This document shows, piece after piece, positions 23,592 to 35,414 of a stretch of DNA of 64,000 bases. Positions within the stretch are counted from its first letter, which is position 1, and the number at the start of each line of letters is the position of its first letter. The notes beneath the pieces were generated by a model. The model was given only the letters and a program-made list of their open reading frames with translations, did no database searches and was not told the DNA's origin. Location of the stretch: assembly GCA_017354895.1 (NCBI GenBank), contig CP071499.1, positions 1,612,001-1,676,000 on the forward strand. Direction: 5' to 3'. Origin of the DNA: Podospora comata. Lineage: Eukaryota; Ascomycota; Sordariomycetes; Sordariales; Podosporaceae. The position numbers and the translations under genes were made by a program.

Positions 23592-26492
23592 ATGGCTACC
23601 AACGGCGCAGCGAAGGTCAACAGACCAACCAACACTAAGGAGAAGGAGGCCGATGTCAACCGCAAGCTTCAGTTCTACGGTATTGCCAGTGCCTTCCAGA
23701 ATGGCAAGGTGCCATCGGTATGTTTGCTTCTCAGCAACAATCTCTCGTTTGCCTCTGTCTCTAACAATGCCTCCAGAACGACCAAATCGATGTCGCCCTG
23801 AGCAGCTTCCTCGAGTCTAAGGCGCTCTCGAACCCCTCATCCAAGTTGTCTGGCGAAGGAAAGGCGCTCGTTGCTGATTTCAGAGAAGTGGTGAAGCAAG
23901 CGAAGAACCTCCTTCTGTCCAAGAACGAGGGCAACCTGCTTCAGGATTTCATCTGGCAAACACAGCAATTCGACCCCAAAACCGTCAATGTTCCTGGTGC
24001 TCCCGTTGACAAGGACACGGCGCAGCAACATGGTAACCAGGCTCTTGAGGGTTTCCGCACTCTCGGAACCCTGATCATCACCAATGGCCAGTTCCGCAAG
24101 CTTCGTAAGTTGTCTTTCTTCTGGAAGGGACTAGTCACCATGCTAACTCATGCCCAGTCAAGGACGCTACTATCCTTCTCCGCGATATGGCTGGTGACGC
24201 CGCCACCAATGCGGCTGCCCGCGTTAAGCCTTCACATGAGGATCTTAACCAGATCGACACTCCGGCTGCGGACAACACCTGGCACGAGGCCCCCGATTTC
24301 AAGCAAGGCAAGGAGGAGATGAAGAACAAGTTGGGCAGCTACTACAAGGGTAATCCCAAGGAGGATGCGAAGGCTGTTGCTGCCGAGGGCACCTCCACTG
24401 CCCATCCCACTGGATCCTCTGACCCCAGAGATTTGGCTGGCACTGCGGCTCGCGAGCAGGCTCATGGTGGATCAACCGGCATCAATGCTGTCGGTGGTGC
24501 CCAGGCCGCCGCTAATGCCGCAAAGCGCCAGCTCGATGCCAACCTTGACCAGGAGGCCAAGGACAAGGCCAAGGCGAAGAAGGACGAGTATCGTGCCCGT
24601 ACTAAGGATTACTTCTCCAAGAAGATGCCCCAGGAGCGCCGCGAGCAGACCATCTGGCGTCTCAAGGTAAGTCCTGTTGAACACCATTTTTGTTTCTTCC
24701 GTTCTAACATGGTCTGCAGAAAATGGTTCTGGAGTGCCAGCAGCATCCCGATTATCACGCCGCCATCACCACCTTGTTGAACCTTGCTGAAATGTACGGT
24801 GATCATGCCAACCGGTTGGCCAAGGGCGGCACTGGTACTGTCAAGGAGACCCGCACTGGTTTGGCCCAGGCCGAGGGCGACCTCAAGACTTTGATTGAGC
24901 GCTTTGCCAACGGCACTTCCACTGACGACCTTTGGGCCTCGATCAATGCCATCTATGAGGACGCCGACCGGGATCCTGAGCTCAAGGGCTGGTTCAAGTC
25001 CTTGAACGTCTACATCCGCCGCTGCCTCCAGGAGCAAGGCTACATTCTCGACGACGATTCCAACGTTCAGTGGAACGCCCTCTACGACCAGGGCAACTAC
25101 CTTCTCCGCACCAAGTACCGCGTCCACACCGATCGCATTGTCGATGAGATCAAGTTCTTGGGTGACCAGTTTGATCAGGACCCCCAGAACAAAACTTTCG
25201 CCAACTCGTTGACCAAGCTCTTCACCGAGCTCGGCAATGATGAGAATGGCAAGCCCACCTTCAAGCCCCATCTGGTCAAGGATCTTACCGATGTCATCCT
25301 CCCAGCCATGTTTGAGAAGATCGCATATATCCCTGTGCCACGCATAGAGTACTCTGACCATCAGATTGATGCGGTCATTGAGAACCTTGTTCTTGAGAGC
25401 GACAACTTCATGCCCAACATTCTCGAGATTGCTAGTGAGAACTACATGCGGTTTGGGCGCAAGAATTTGAGCAACAAGAGCAAGCACTCGATCGATATCA
25501 AGGTTGCCGGAGTCCAGATGGATTTGCGCGATGTCAGCTACTACATCAAGCGCAAGCAGGGCTTCCCCTCCCTCACCGACACGGGTGTGGCTAACATCCT
25601 GCTCGCCGGCGATGGGTTCAGCTTTCGTATGAAGATGGCTACCCCCGACGAGCGGGATTCGCAGAACTTTTTCAAGATTGACAAGGTGGATGTTGATGTC
25701 AAGAACCTGCACATCAAGCTGTCCAAGTCTAACCACAAGCTTCTGTTCGGCCTCTTCAAGCCCATCATGCTCAAGGTCCTCCGCCCTGGTCTGCAGAAGG
25801 CTTTGGAGAAGGCCATCAAGGACCAGGCGGTCAAGCTGGATAGAATTCTCTTCCAGATCAAGCAGGAGGCCGACCGTGCCATGGATCAGGCCCGTGAGGA
25901 TCCCGAGAATGTTCCCAACATTTACAACCGCTACGTCACTGCGGCCCAGAAGCAGATTCTGCAGGGCAAGCAGAAGGCCGAAGCCGTTGCGGCTGACAAG
26001 AAGGTCAACTACGCCATTACCAAGGAGGACAGCATGTTCCCCAACATCCACCTTCCTGGCGGCATCAGCTCCAAGGCCACCGAGTACAAGGAGCTTGCCC
26101 GCAAGGGTGACAAGTGGGAGAGCCCTGTCTTTTCGATTGGCAGCGCCTCCAAGAGCCGTGACATCCCTCCCGCCCCTACCGTCACTCGCAAGCCGCACAC
26201 CACCTCGGCTGACACTGCTGCTGCCCATGGCGGTGCTTATGCCGGTAATAACGGTGCTTATGCTGGCAACGGCGGTGCCTATACTGGTAACGGCGGTGCC
26301 TATGGTGGTAACGGCAGTGCTCATGCTGGCAATGGTGGCGCCTACTCCAACGGCGGTGCCTACTCCAACGGCGGCGCCTATGCCCATGGTGGTGCTCTTA
26401 ATGGCAGCGCTCTCAATGGTGGCGCCCTCAAGGACAAGACCCAGCTTCCCCCAGCCGCTACCACGACTGCTCCCGCTGGTTATGCCGTTTAA
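23592..26492 (+). CDS. DUF5923/DUF4449 protein, BPI-like lipid-binding fold suspected
   Basis: Four exons, 23592-23717, 23777-24104, 24158-24666 and 24720-26492, give 911 residues. Introns are 53-59 bases. The N-terminal half (LSGEGKALVADFREVVKQAKNLLLSKNEGNLLQDFIWQTQ and DATILLRDMAGDAA) and the C-terminal half (HQIDAVIENLVLESDNFMPNILEIASEN, DVSYYIKRKQGFPSLTDTGVANILL) look like a large fungal family annotated with DUF5923 and DUF4449, whose C-terminal part has been related to the BPI/LBP lipid-binding fold. Both statements are from memory. No signal peptide or membrane segment is visible, so a cytosolic or peripheral membrane role is likely. The last 100 residues form a Gly/Ala/Tyr/Asn repeat (see 26219-26420). 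Codon use is strongly biased to preferred fungal codons, suggesting high expression. Biochemical function unknown. Confidence 0.85.
26219..26420 (+). repeat. in-frame GGAYxGN-type tandem repeat
   Basis: About ten degenerate 15-18-base units encode GGAYAGN, GGAYTGN, GGAYGGN and GGAYSN variants at the C-terminus of the DUF5923/DUF4449 protein. The units differ at synonymous positions, so the repeat is not brand-new. Confidence 0.85.
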
Positions 26493-27276
26493 GGAGGTGA
26501 TGTGATTGTTTTTGTTGTGGAAAGAAAAAGTGAGTGGGCTTTTGGGATTATGATACCAGAGTGCAACAGGTTTTTCGGAAAAGGGAGTCGAGTTTTTTTT
26601 ATACCCAGTTACAGTAATAATGAGCAGTTGCGATGCGGAGGATTGGTTTGGTTTGTGGAGGAGACAGACTGCGTTAATAACGAAGGGCTGGCCCAAGGAA
26701 ATGAGGAGGGCTGGGAAGGTTAGGTTGTATGTGTCTTAAGTAGTGTATCCCCTATGTGGTAGCTCTTTTTCTTTTGACGCGTGATGAATACCACGATGAG
26801 TTCTTTTTTACTTGATCTCGTTTGAGATGATGTGTATTGTGAAGTTGTGATCTGTTGGAAATGATGACATCTGAGAGCTATGCCGTCGATGATACTTGGG
26901 GTTAGGGTTATAGGTGCGCTGCTGCCTGTTGCTAGCTCGGGGAGGACCCAGGCAACGACCGGGTCTCATAACAAAGGTGTATACATGATAGGGGGGGGCC
27001 GGTGAGGTTGAATTCGCGATTCTCTCATCAAACATCAGTGTATGATAAGAGCTTTGAAATTCCGATCTGGAGTTGTTTTTGACGTCTTTCAACGTCCAAA
27101 GAAGTTCGCACTTGACTTTCAATTCCGAACTTGGAGTGGCTCAAGAGAGGGAGGTGAAGCTCGCGCCAGCCAACTAACACCGACCGCGCTTTTTCCCTTT
27201 CTGGTCAATCTTGCCCATCAACACTTTAGTTTATCTTCATCGACAAGAGAAACACTGGAAGAAAAGTTTGCAAGAG
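26493..27276. promoter_or_regulatory. gap upstream of LIG4 with a telomere-like motif
   Basis: About 780 bases hold the 3' end of the DUF5923 gene and the LIG4 promoter. GGGTTAGGGTT lies at 26899-26909, 368 bases before the LIG4 start codon. The same 15-base word GGGTTAGGGTTATAG recurs upstream of PIF1. Confidence 0.55.
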
Positions 27277-30200
27277 ATGGCGTCGCAGAGAAGACGAGAC
27301 CACCGGCAGGGTCCCGACGCGGAGGCTGTCGAGGAGGACGAGGCGCAGTATGGGAGGGGTGGGATGAGCTTGGAGGAAGTTGATCAGCAGTACGTTCGTT
27401 CCCCCTTCTAACACATCAACCATGTTTTTTTTTTCTTTTTCTTTTCTTTCTTTTTTGCTAATGTGCTGAGAGAAGTTTCCCCCGCCGCCCGAAAAACGCG
27501 CACAAGACGCTGCCGTTTGCGGAGCTGTACAAATCGTTGTTTAACCCGCTTATGGACTGCAAGCCCGGGTCGTCTGCTGCTGCTGGTGCAGCAGCTGCTG
27601 CTGTCCCGGGGAAAACAAGATTTGGAGCGGCAAAGAAGAAGACGGGCGGGGTGAACTACCACGAGCAGAGAAGGCACATCATCGAGCGGTTCATGAGCCG
27701 GTGGAGGAAGGAGGTGGGTGATGACTTCTACCCTGCCATGAGGCTGATCCTGCCTGACAAGGATCGGGACAGGGGGGTGTACGGGCTGAAGGAGAGCGGG
27801 ATTGGGAAGATGCTGGTGAGGGTGATGAAGATTGGGAGGGATAGCGAGGATGGGTATTCTTTGCTTCATTGGAAGCTTCCGGGGGGTGGTGGGGGGGGGA
27901 ATCAGAGGTTTGGGGGGAAGGGGCAGACAGGAACGGCGGGGGATTTTGCGGGACGGGTGCTGGAGGTCGTTGGGAAGAGGGCTATGAGGGGGACGCCGGG
28001 GGGGTGGACGATTGGGGAGGTTAATGTTTTGTTGGATCGGTTGGCTGGGGCTAGTGGGGAGGGGGAGCAGCTGCCGATTTTTGAGGAGATTTACAGGAAT
28101 TGCTGTGCGGAGGAGGTGATGTGGCTGGTGAGGATTATACTGAAGGATATGAGGGTGGGCGCGACGGAGAGGACGTTTTTGGGGCTGTGGCATCCGGATG
28201 CGGAGGCGTTGTTTAGCGTTTCGAGTAGTTTGAGGAGGGTTTGCTGGGAGTTGTGGGATCCGGAGACGAGGTTGGAGCAGAAGGAAACCGGGGTGAGCTT
28301 GATGCAGTGTTTTCAGCCGCAACTGGCGCAGTTTCAGATGACGACGGGGTTTGGGAAGCTGGTGCAGAATCTGGGGGTTACCGAGGAGGAGAATGAGTTT
28401 TGGATTGAGGAGAAGCTGGATGGGGAGAGGATGCAGATGCATATGAAGGAGGATGAGATGGTGCCCGGGGGGTTTAGGTTTGCGTTTTGGTCCAGGAAGG
28501 CGAAGGATTACACGTATTTGTATGGGGAGGGGTTGGAGGATGATAACTCGGCGTTGACGAGGCATTTGAAGAATGCGTTTCATGACGGGGTGAGGGAGTT
28601 GATTTTGGATGGAGAGATGATTACGTGGGATCCGGAAATCGACAAGATTGTGCCGTTTGGCACGCTCAAGACGGCGGCGCTGGATCAGCAGAAGAATCCG
28701 TTTCAGAACGGGCCTCGACCTCTGTATCGGGTCTTTGATATTCTTCTTCTGAACAAGAAGCCTCTGGCGGACTACACCCTCCGGGACCGCCACGCTGCCC
28801 TAGAGGCAGCCGTCAGGGGCGAGCATCGCCGTCTCGAGATTCACCCCTACGAATCAGCCACAACACCAGACGCCATCGAGCCCTTCCTCCGCAGAGTCGT
28901 CGCCGAAGCCTCGGAAGGTCTCATCCTCAAGAACCCGCGCTCTCGCTACCAGCTCAACAGCCGCAACAACGACTGGATCAAGGTCAAACCCGAGTACATG
29001 TCCGAGTATGGCGAGTCCCTCGACTGCGTCATCATCGGCGGCTACTTCGGCTCCGGCCGTCGCGGAGGCATCCTCTCCAGCTTCCTCTGCGGCGTTCGCG
29101 TCAGCGAGAACCACGTCAGGTCCGGCGCTGCCCTCACCAGAGAGAAGTGTTTGAGCTTTTGCAAAGTAGGCGGCGGCCTCAAAGCAGAAGACTACGCCGA
29201 GATCAGACACCACACCGAGGGCAAATGGCAAGACTGGCAAGCGAGCAACCCGCCCACGGACTACATCGAGCTCGCGGGAGGGAAAATGCAATACGAAAAA
29301 CCAGATGTATGGATCCGACCTAGTGAGTCGGTTGTCATCTCCATCAAGGCAGCCTCCATCGGCCCCTCCGACCAGTTCGCCATGGGCTGGACTCTACGCT
29401 TCCCTCGGTTCCGTAAGCTGAGACTGGACAAATCGTGGGACGAGGGCATGGACGCGAGCGATTTTGTTCTTCTCAAAGACAAAGTCAAGGAAGAAGAGAA
29501 GGAGCGAAAGGCGATGGAGATGGAGAGCAGAAAGCGCAAGCCAGCAAAGAGGTTGAAGAAGGAGTTGGTCATCGCGGGGACGGATCCGAATGCTGCGCCG
29601 GTTGAGTTCGCCGAGGGGGGGGATAATATCAAGGCCGAACCGATGAGCCAGGTTGCGTTTCCCCCCCCTCAGGCTAGAAGGAAGTCTGACAACCAACTGT
29701 TCCAGGGACTGGACTTTTGTGTATTGTCCGAGGCAGTCAAACCCCGCAAGATGTCCAGGCCTGATCTGGAAAAGTTGATCAAGGAGCATGGAGGGAGGAT
29801 TCATCAGCAAGTCGACAAGGGCGGGAACATGATCCTCCTCGCGGAGAAGAACGTCGTCCGGGTGGCGTCGCTGAAACGGGCCGGTGACGCGGATATTGTC
29901 AAGCCCAAATGGGTCTTTGACTGCCTTGCGCAGAATAATGGAGAGGGCTATCTCCTCCCGTTTGAGGAGGGGCACTTGTTTCATGCCACGGAGGAGATGG
30001 TGAAGTTGGCGGCGGAGAATACGGATCAGTATGGGGATTCGTATGTCAGGGATGTTACCCCTGATGAGCTGAGGGATATCATTGACGACATGCGCACCAA
30101 AGGGGGTGTTAAAGAGGAGGAGGATGCGTTTCATGATGAGGGGACGGGGGATTTTGATGCTGAGCACTTTTTGGATCAGCTGGAGGAGCGAGGGAGGGGT

Positions 30201-30554
30201 TTGGAGGGGTTGAAGAGTTTCTTGTTTAGACGGTGTAGGGTTTACTTCCCTGTTGCGGCGAAGGAGGAGGAGGAGGAGGAGGAGAAGAGGGGGCCCTCGA
30301 GTACGGAGTTGAAGGCGGTGAAGCTGCAGAATGAGGTCAAGTTTGGGAACGGGACTGTGGTGGGGGGTCTGGATGATAAGATCACGCATGTGGTGGTGGT
30401 CGGGGATGGGGAGAAAGAGAGGAAGGAGTTGGCAGCGAGCGTGAGGTATGAGGTTAGTTCGAGGAGGCATGTGCCGAGGATTGTGACGGGGAGGTGGGTA
30501 GAGGATTGTGTGAAGGAGGGGACGTTGGTTGATGAAGAGGGATATGCCCCTTGA
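27277..30554 (+). CDS. LIG4: DNA ligase IV, ATP-dependent, non-homologous end joining
   Basis: Two exons, 27277-27389 and 27476-30554, give 1063 residues; the 86-base intron is GTACGT..AGAAG after a T-rich tract. The N-terminal domain begins KTLPFAELYKSLFNPLMD. The nucleotidyltransferase lysine lies in EEKLDGERMQMH (K near residue 351), followed by RELILDGEMITWD and EGLILKNPRSRY (motif IV), then VSENHVRSGAAL in the OB fold. Two BRCT domains follow, at about 775-880 (LDFCVLSEAVKPRK.. VKPKWVFDCLAQN) and about 930-1060 (FRRCRVYF.. VTGRWVEDCV), with the linker that in this family binds XRCC4/Lif1 between them. The enzyme seals double-strand breaks in the nucleus. The coding strand is extremely G-rich up to about 28740, C-rich to about 29400, then G-rich again. 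Confidence 0.96.
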
Positions 30555-31214
30555 GATGGGAGCTGATCCTCAATGAGTCTCTGTGGGGGCTTGTGTTTGT
30601 CATGGCGTTCTTGCAAAACTACTATTAGACCTTTTAATCCAATGCTATTTCACAGCTTGATTTTTTCGTATAAGCTGAACAATGAGAAACCCAGACATAA
30701 GCCACATCATCCGCATCATATAATATTAGCTCAGCCAGCAACACCCCCTTCCTTCATCCTTCATGCTATATCCAAATGCCCAATTTGATCATCAAACATC
30801 GCTCTGCCATAATCACTCGACCCGTCCCATTCTCAAGCTCGGAACAAGAGAAGCCTCTATCAAAACACGCGGCAGTAAATTACAGATACAGATAGGTGTG
30901 TGTGTGTGTGGTTGGGGTTTTTGAAGTTTGAATAATGTACATGTAATCGGGTGAAGCATAAGGGGGGCTGACCAGGGCGGTGGGAGTAATCATCTCAGCG
31001 GGAGTGTGTTGTTGAGAAAATTGTCATCAAACCACGACAGCCTGTCCTTCTGTACTGCTGGATGACAGTCACAGACGGACATCTTGCGATGCCTGGCCAA
31101 ATGTAGCCACCCCATATACCTCCCCCCTACCCCCGACCTCCCCTCTTGCCCCGTCCCCCCTCTCCCATTTTTAATCGTCGTCATCTCTCATCCATCTCCC
31201 TCCCACCAAACCCC
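30555..31214. other. convergent gap between LIG4 and TOM22
   Basis: About 660 bases. A (GT)8 tract at about 30897-30912 is the only repeat seen. No gene supported. Confidence 0.55.
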
Positions 31215-31795
31215 TCAAAGAGCAGCCTTAACCTGCTGCACACCCCCAGCACCACCCCCAACCGCAGCCGCAACATCCCCCAGCATAGGATCCTTATTCC
31301 CGCCCTCCTGCCCAGGAGTAGTCATAATCTCCCCGCCCAGCTCCCTCATCCTCTGCTCCGCCTCCATAGCCGCAAACTGCTGGTCCTCGCCGTACGCCAG
31401 AGCCCAGGGGACACCGACCAGTATCGCGCTCACGCTCAGCGCCCAGGCAGACCTCCCCGCAAAGGTCACGACAGATTTGATGGTCGAGGTGGTGGCCTCG
31501 TATTTGGCGTGCACCCAGGAGCGGGTGGTCGGGGGGATGATGTCTTTCAGGGCGGCGAGACGCTCGGCGAGGGTCTCGGCTGTGGGGTCGTAGTGGGAGT
31601 CGGTTGAGATTTCGGAGTCTGGACGACGACGAAGCGTCAGCGAGGGCACGTGGGAGGGCGGAAGCGGAGTGGGAAAGGGGAGGGAATGGGAAAGGGGAAG
31701 AACAAACCAGTATCAGTGAAATCCTCCTCGTCCTCATCAGGCCCGACCTGGGCGTGCTGGAAGTGCTCGTCCTCTACTTCTGTGAGTTGGACCAT
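31215..31795 (-). CDS. TOM22: Tom22, receptor of the outer-membrane TOM complex
   Basis: Two exons, 31795-31708 and 31618-31215, give 163 residues; the 89-base intron has an unusual GTTTGT donor and a CAG end. The sequence starts [21 protein letters not shown], nearly the start of Neurospora Tom22, followed by an acidic cytosolic region ([17 protein letters not shown] across the splice) that receives presequences. [16 protein letters not shown] leads into the single membrane span at about residues 86-105 ([20 protein letters not shown], with the conserved proline), then [18 protein letters not shown] and a Gly/Ala-rich intermembrane-space tail. It acts as receptor and organiser of the TOM pore. 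Assignment is firm. Confidence 0.95.
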
Positions 31796-32420
31796 TTTGG
31801 CTTTATGTGGTCTATATGCCTTCCTTGAAGGAAAGAGAGAGAAGTGCTTCGATTTATAGGTTTGCGCAAAGAAAGGTTGCGCAAAAGAGCCGTCGATTGG
31901 TTGCTTGTTGCTGTGGTGGTGGTTGATGATGGAATACAACAAATAAATTCAAGGCGGGCGGCGGAAGCGGGACCAAAAGCTTTCTCTGCCGACCTTCTTT
32001 TTCGCACCAAAAAAGCACCAAGGATATGACGGACTTGCTCTGCTTGAAAAGTTTATGGGCTAAGCCTATTTCGGACTGGGCAAAGAAAATGTGGGGTAGC
32101 GGCCAATTGGGTGTTGTGTTTTCTTTGGTGAAGCTCAGCAATGGTTTTGTTCTCCGAGGGAAAATCTGGATTCTCTTTAAAGGCTTGATATTGGTTGCCT
32201 TCCTGTCATCATTTATTCGTTCACAACGTCCTAAACTCATAAGGTATCTATTACACTATATTTAACCATTATGTACCACTCCTACTTATCACCTCCGCTG
32301 TCTAATTATCCCCTTGCCCTCCCCTCCCACTCTCCCGTAAATACTTCGTCAAAAAAAGTATAGGCATTGCCAAAAACAAAACAAAAAAGCCAAAACGCTA
32401 CTGAAGCCTATCCATTCACT
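31796..32420. promoter_or_regulatory. gap between TOM22 promoter and NHA1 3' end
   Basis: About 625 bases, AT-richer than the flanks; holds the TOM22 promoter and NHA1 3' end. No gene supported. Confidence 0.45.
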
Positions 32421-35414
32421 CTACCGGTTCACAGTCCCTTCTGCGAACCGGATGCGAGGCTTCGGTGGAGGCACTCTAGGGGTATCATCATCCTCGCTGT
32501 CGCTCTCCTCCGGTTCACGAGACATTCCCAGAGCCGCCTCTCGTCTCCTCCGCTCCGCTGCCGTCTCAGCCACCTCCTCACCCGCCCGACTGCCGCTAGG
32601 AACACCACGCAAAGCTTCCAATCTCCTTTTCTTTTCCACCTCCGTCTCGGAAGCTTCCTTGCTCGATGGTCTTGATCCACCGCTAGATCCGCTCGACCGC
32701 TCTGGCCCAGGGGAAGTCGCCTGCGGCTTTGAGCTGGCCCCGGCCGCAGGAGACGCCGAGTTCTTCCTGCTCGCCCCTGGCTGACCCGGAGCCGAGACCT
32801 TGATCTGTGGCTGGGTATCGCGCTTAGCAACTGTCTTGAGTTCCTGCGACGCCGACGACTTGTCAACAACATCACGGCGAGTGTTCTTGTCCAGCTTCTG
32901 CATCTCCATGAGGAAATCCTCCTTCGTCATGCGGCGACCGACTCCACCAACAGTGAACCGGATATGCTTGTCGTCCTTTTCATCTTCCTCTTCTTCCGGA
33001 GTCTTCTTCTTCGCAGATGCCTCGCCAGCCTGCGATCGTCCAAACGCAGCACTAGCCCACCTGCTGAGATTGGGCCTCTGTGAGTGACCCTGTGTTCCTT
33101 CTCCCGAAGGGCCTGCCTCGCCTTGATCGCCTTGAGACTTTGGCGTGGATAGGTCGTACTTCTTGACGACCTCGCCGTCTTCGTTTTCAACAATAATCTG
33201 CCAGTGGTGTTAACTCTTGGTCTTGATGTCAGATCACGCAGGTAAACTTACAGTTGTACCATATTGGAAAGCACGGGCCGGCTCGCCCTTCCGAGCTGTT
33301 TTTTCCTTATCCTTTCTCTTGGCGAGTTCTTCCTCTCGCCAGTTGGCCACCCGGTGCTTCAGGGCATTGTAGCTCCATCCCGAAGGTCCGGCCTCGGATT
33401 CCAACTTTGACTTCAGGTCCTTGGCATGTTCCGCAACGTTGTTACCGCTCTGCGATGGATGCACCGCCAGGACGTCGCCGTCGGCGTTCTCAATGATGAT
33501 ATTGTCACCTTCGTTGTACACTTCGATAGGATTGCGGTGCTCGTCTCCGGGAGTGCCCATGTTAGGGGAGCCAGCACGGGTAGAGTCGCCAGAAGCCTGA
33601 TGATGTCGTTCATGCGGGGTGGGGGATTTCGCCGCACGCTCGTCCACGGGCGTGATCTGCATAGAGTCCTGTTGTGCGTCATGAGGTTGGGCAGGGCTTT
33701 GGGCTACGGGCGGGAGGGGTGTTTGTCCTTCACTCGGGGTGCGACGTTGAGGGAAGATGGCTGATTGACTGATAGGTCCTCCTGGGCCAATTCCATCATC
33801 CCACATCTTTTTCCTCCGTTTCGCAGACCTGGACGACGGTCTACTGTTCTGACGACTGCCGCTCTGCTTCTCGTTGTTTTCGTCTTCCCGTACACGACGC
33901 AAGAAGTTATTTGGATAGCCGATAGGTGGCAACGTTCCTGGAGGATAATCCGGCATCTTGAGCTCTTCGCCATCTGTATCAGACATAGTTCTGGCTTGAG
34001 AGCGCGACGTTGATGTGATGCGAGGTAACCGCGACATCCAGGTAGGCCCATCCTCGTTGGCCTGTGTGTAAGACATGGTGATGCTGAGCGTGTTGATATG
34101 CTTGCCCAGAGTAAACACGGCAATCGAAGAGCCGTGCACAATGATGGAGGCAACAACAAGGAATGCAACAATGGGCCAGACAACTCTGATCAAATCGTAA
34201 TGAGGCGATCCAGGATCGGGAAGCTTGGTTAACGGGACTGGACTTTCCGATTCAAGCTCTGCCCGAGCCAGCATGGCCACAAAAACAGCACCCACACCAA
34301 TGGGGCCAAAGTGGCCTGCAAAAAGCGCTTCACGCCACGTTTTGAGGTCGGGAATAATAGGTTTGAGAGCCATCATGATAGGGATTCGCCGGAACAGAAT
34401 GACGAATACGGCGAGCACTACCAACCTCCAGGCGTAGAGTCCAATGGCGTGATCGTTGAAATCTTCCCAGGGAATGATGGTTCCGAAGTAGATGAAGTAG
34501 GTCAAGTTGATCAGCAAATCGATAACGTTGGAGACGTGAGAGTCCTCGGTCTTTTGCGTAAACCAACCATCGTTTGAGAAGCCCACACCTGCTGCAAAGC
34601 CAACCAGCAAATCGTCGAGACCCAGGATACTGCCAGAGCCAGCAGCGAACAGCGCCAAAACGAAGTAAAATACCAAGAAGCTCTCCCTGTCAATCAGATC
34701 GTGCTTTTCTGCGTACTTGATGCCGTGACGGGCCATATATCCGATGATGAAACCGTAAATCGCACCAAAGATGCACTCATACAAGACGGTATACAAGAAC
34801 CAGTGCTTGAGAGCCACCTTGGCGTTCAGCTTGTCGTGAATCAGATATAATGCCAGGTAGACAAATGGGAAAGCCATGCCGTCGTTGCAGCCAGACTCTG
34901 CCGAGAGGAGATCTCTCAAATGCTTCGGCACCCTCTTGGCGAACTTGCCCTTGCCGACAACAGACGAGGCCAGAACTGGATCAGTAGCCGTGACACAGGC
35001 GGCCACCACCAGGCTTTCGATCCAGTTCAATGGTGGAACCAACCACATGATAAACACACTCGTGATGAGCCAGCCGAAGAGCATGACAGGGATAAGCAGT
35101 AGGGTGACGGATTTCCAGTGTTTTTCCATGTAGAACTTGGGCAACTCGACGCCCACAGCGAAACATTGCACTACCAGAACGATTCGAGAAAACTCGATGG
35201 TGATGATATCGACGCTATCCCAGTCTTTCGTAGGATTTATGACATTGGCGACGTGAGGCCCAAAGATGATGCCGCATAGCGTAGCAACTGTGGCCTCGCC
35301 AATGTACATGCGCTCCTTGATGACGGAGGAGCATAGCATGAAAATGGTGGTGAAGCCTCCCAGAATGAGGTAAATCAGGTGTGGACCTGTGACCGAGAGG
35401 TGATCCCAGACCAT
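32421..35414 (-). CDS. NHA1: plasma-membrane Na+(K+)/H+ antiporter, Nha1/Sod2 family
   Basis: Two exons, 35414-33252 and 33197-32421, give 979 residues; the intron 33251-33198 is GTAAGT..GGCAG. The first about 450 residues hold 12 or so hydrophobic segments. Conserved CPA1 signatures include EATVATLCGIIFGPHVAN, VTATDPVLASSVV and LLSAESGCNDGMAFPFVYL, which carries the ion-binding acidic residue, and the family motif GHFGPIGVGAVF. The remaining 530 residues are a hydrophilic, Ser/Pro/Glu-rich cytosolic tail with short conserved blocks (PIEVYNEGDNIIIENADGDVLAVHP, GPSGWSYNALKHRVANWREEE, RFTVGGVGRRMTKEDF). Yeast Nha1 has a similar long tail that tunes transport and signalling. The protein exports alkali cations in exchange for protons. 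Start is the first ATG, MVWDHLSVTGPH, matching the family. Confidence 0.95.

Noticed and set aside
24609-26696. 695-codon open frame on the minus strand
   Set aside because: It mirrors the DUF5923/DUF4449 exons; the open antisense frame comes from biased codon use in the real gene.
27408-28793. 461-codon minus-strand open frame, Pro/Leu/Arg-rich
   Set aside because: Antisense shadow of LIG4, produced by G-rich third positions on the coding strand.
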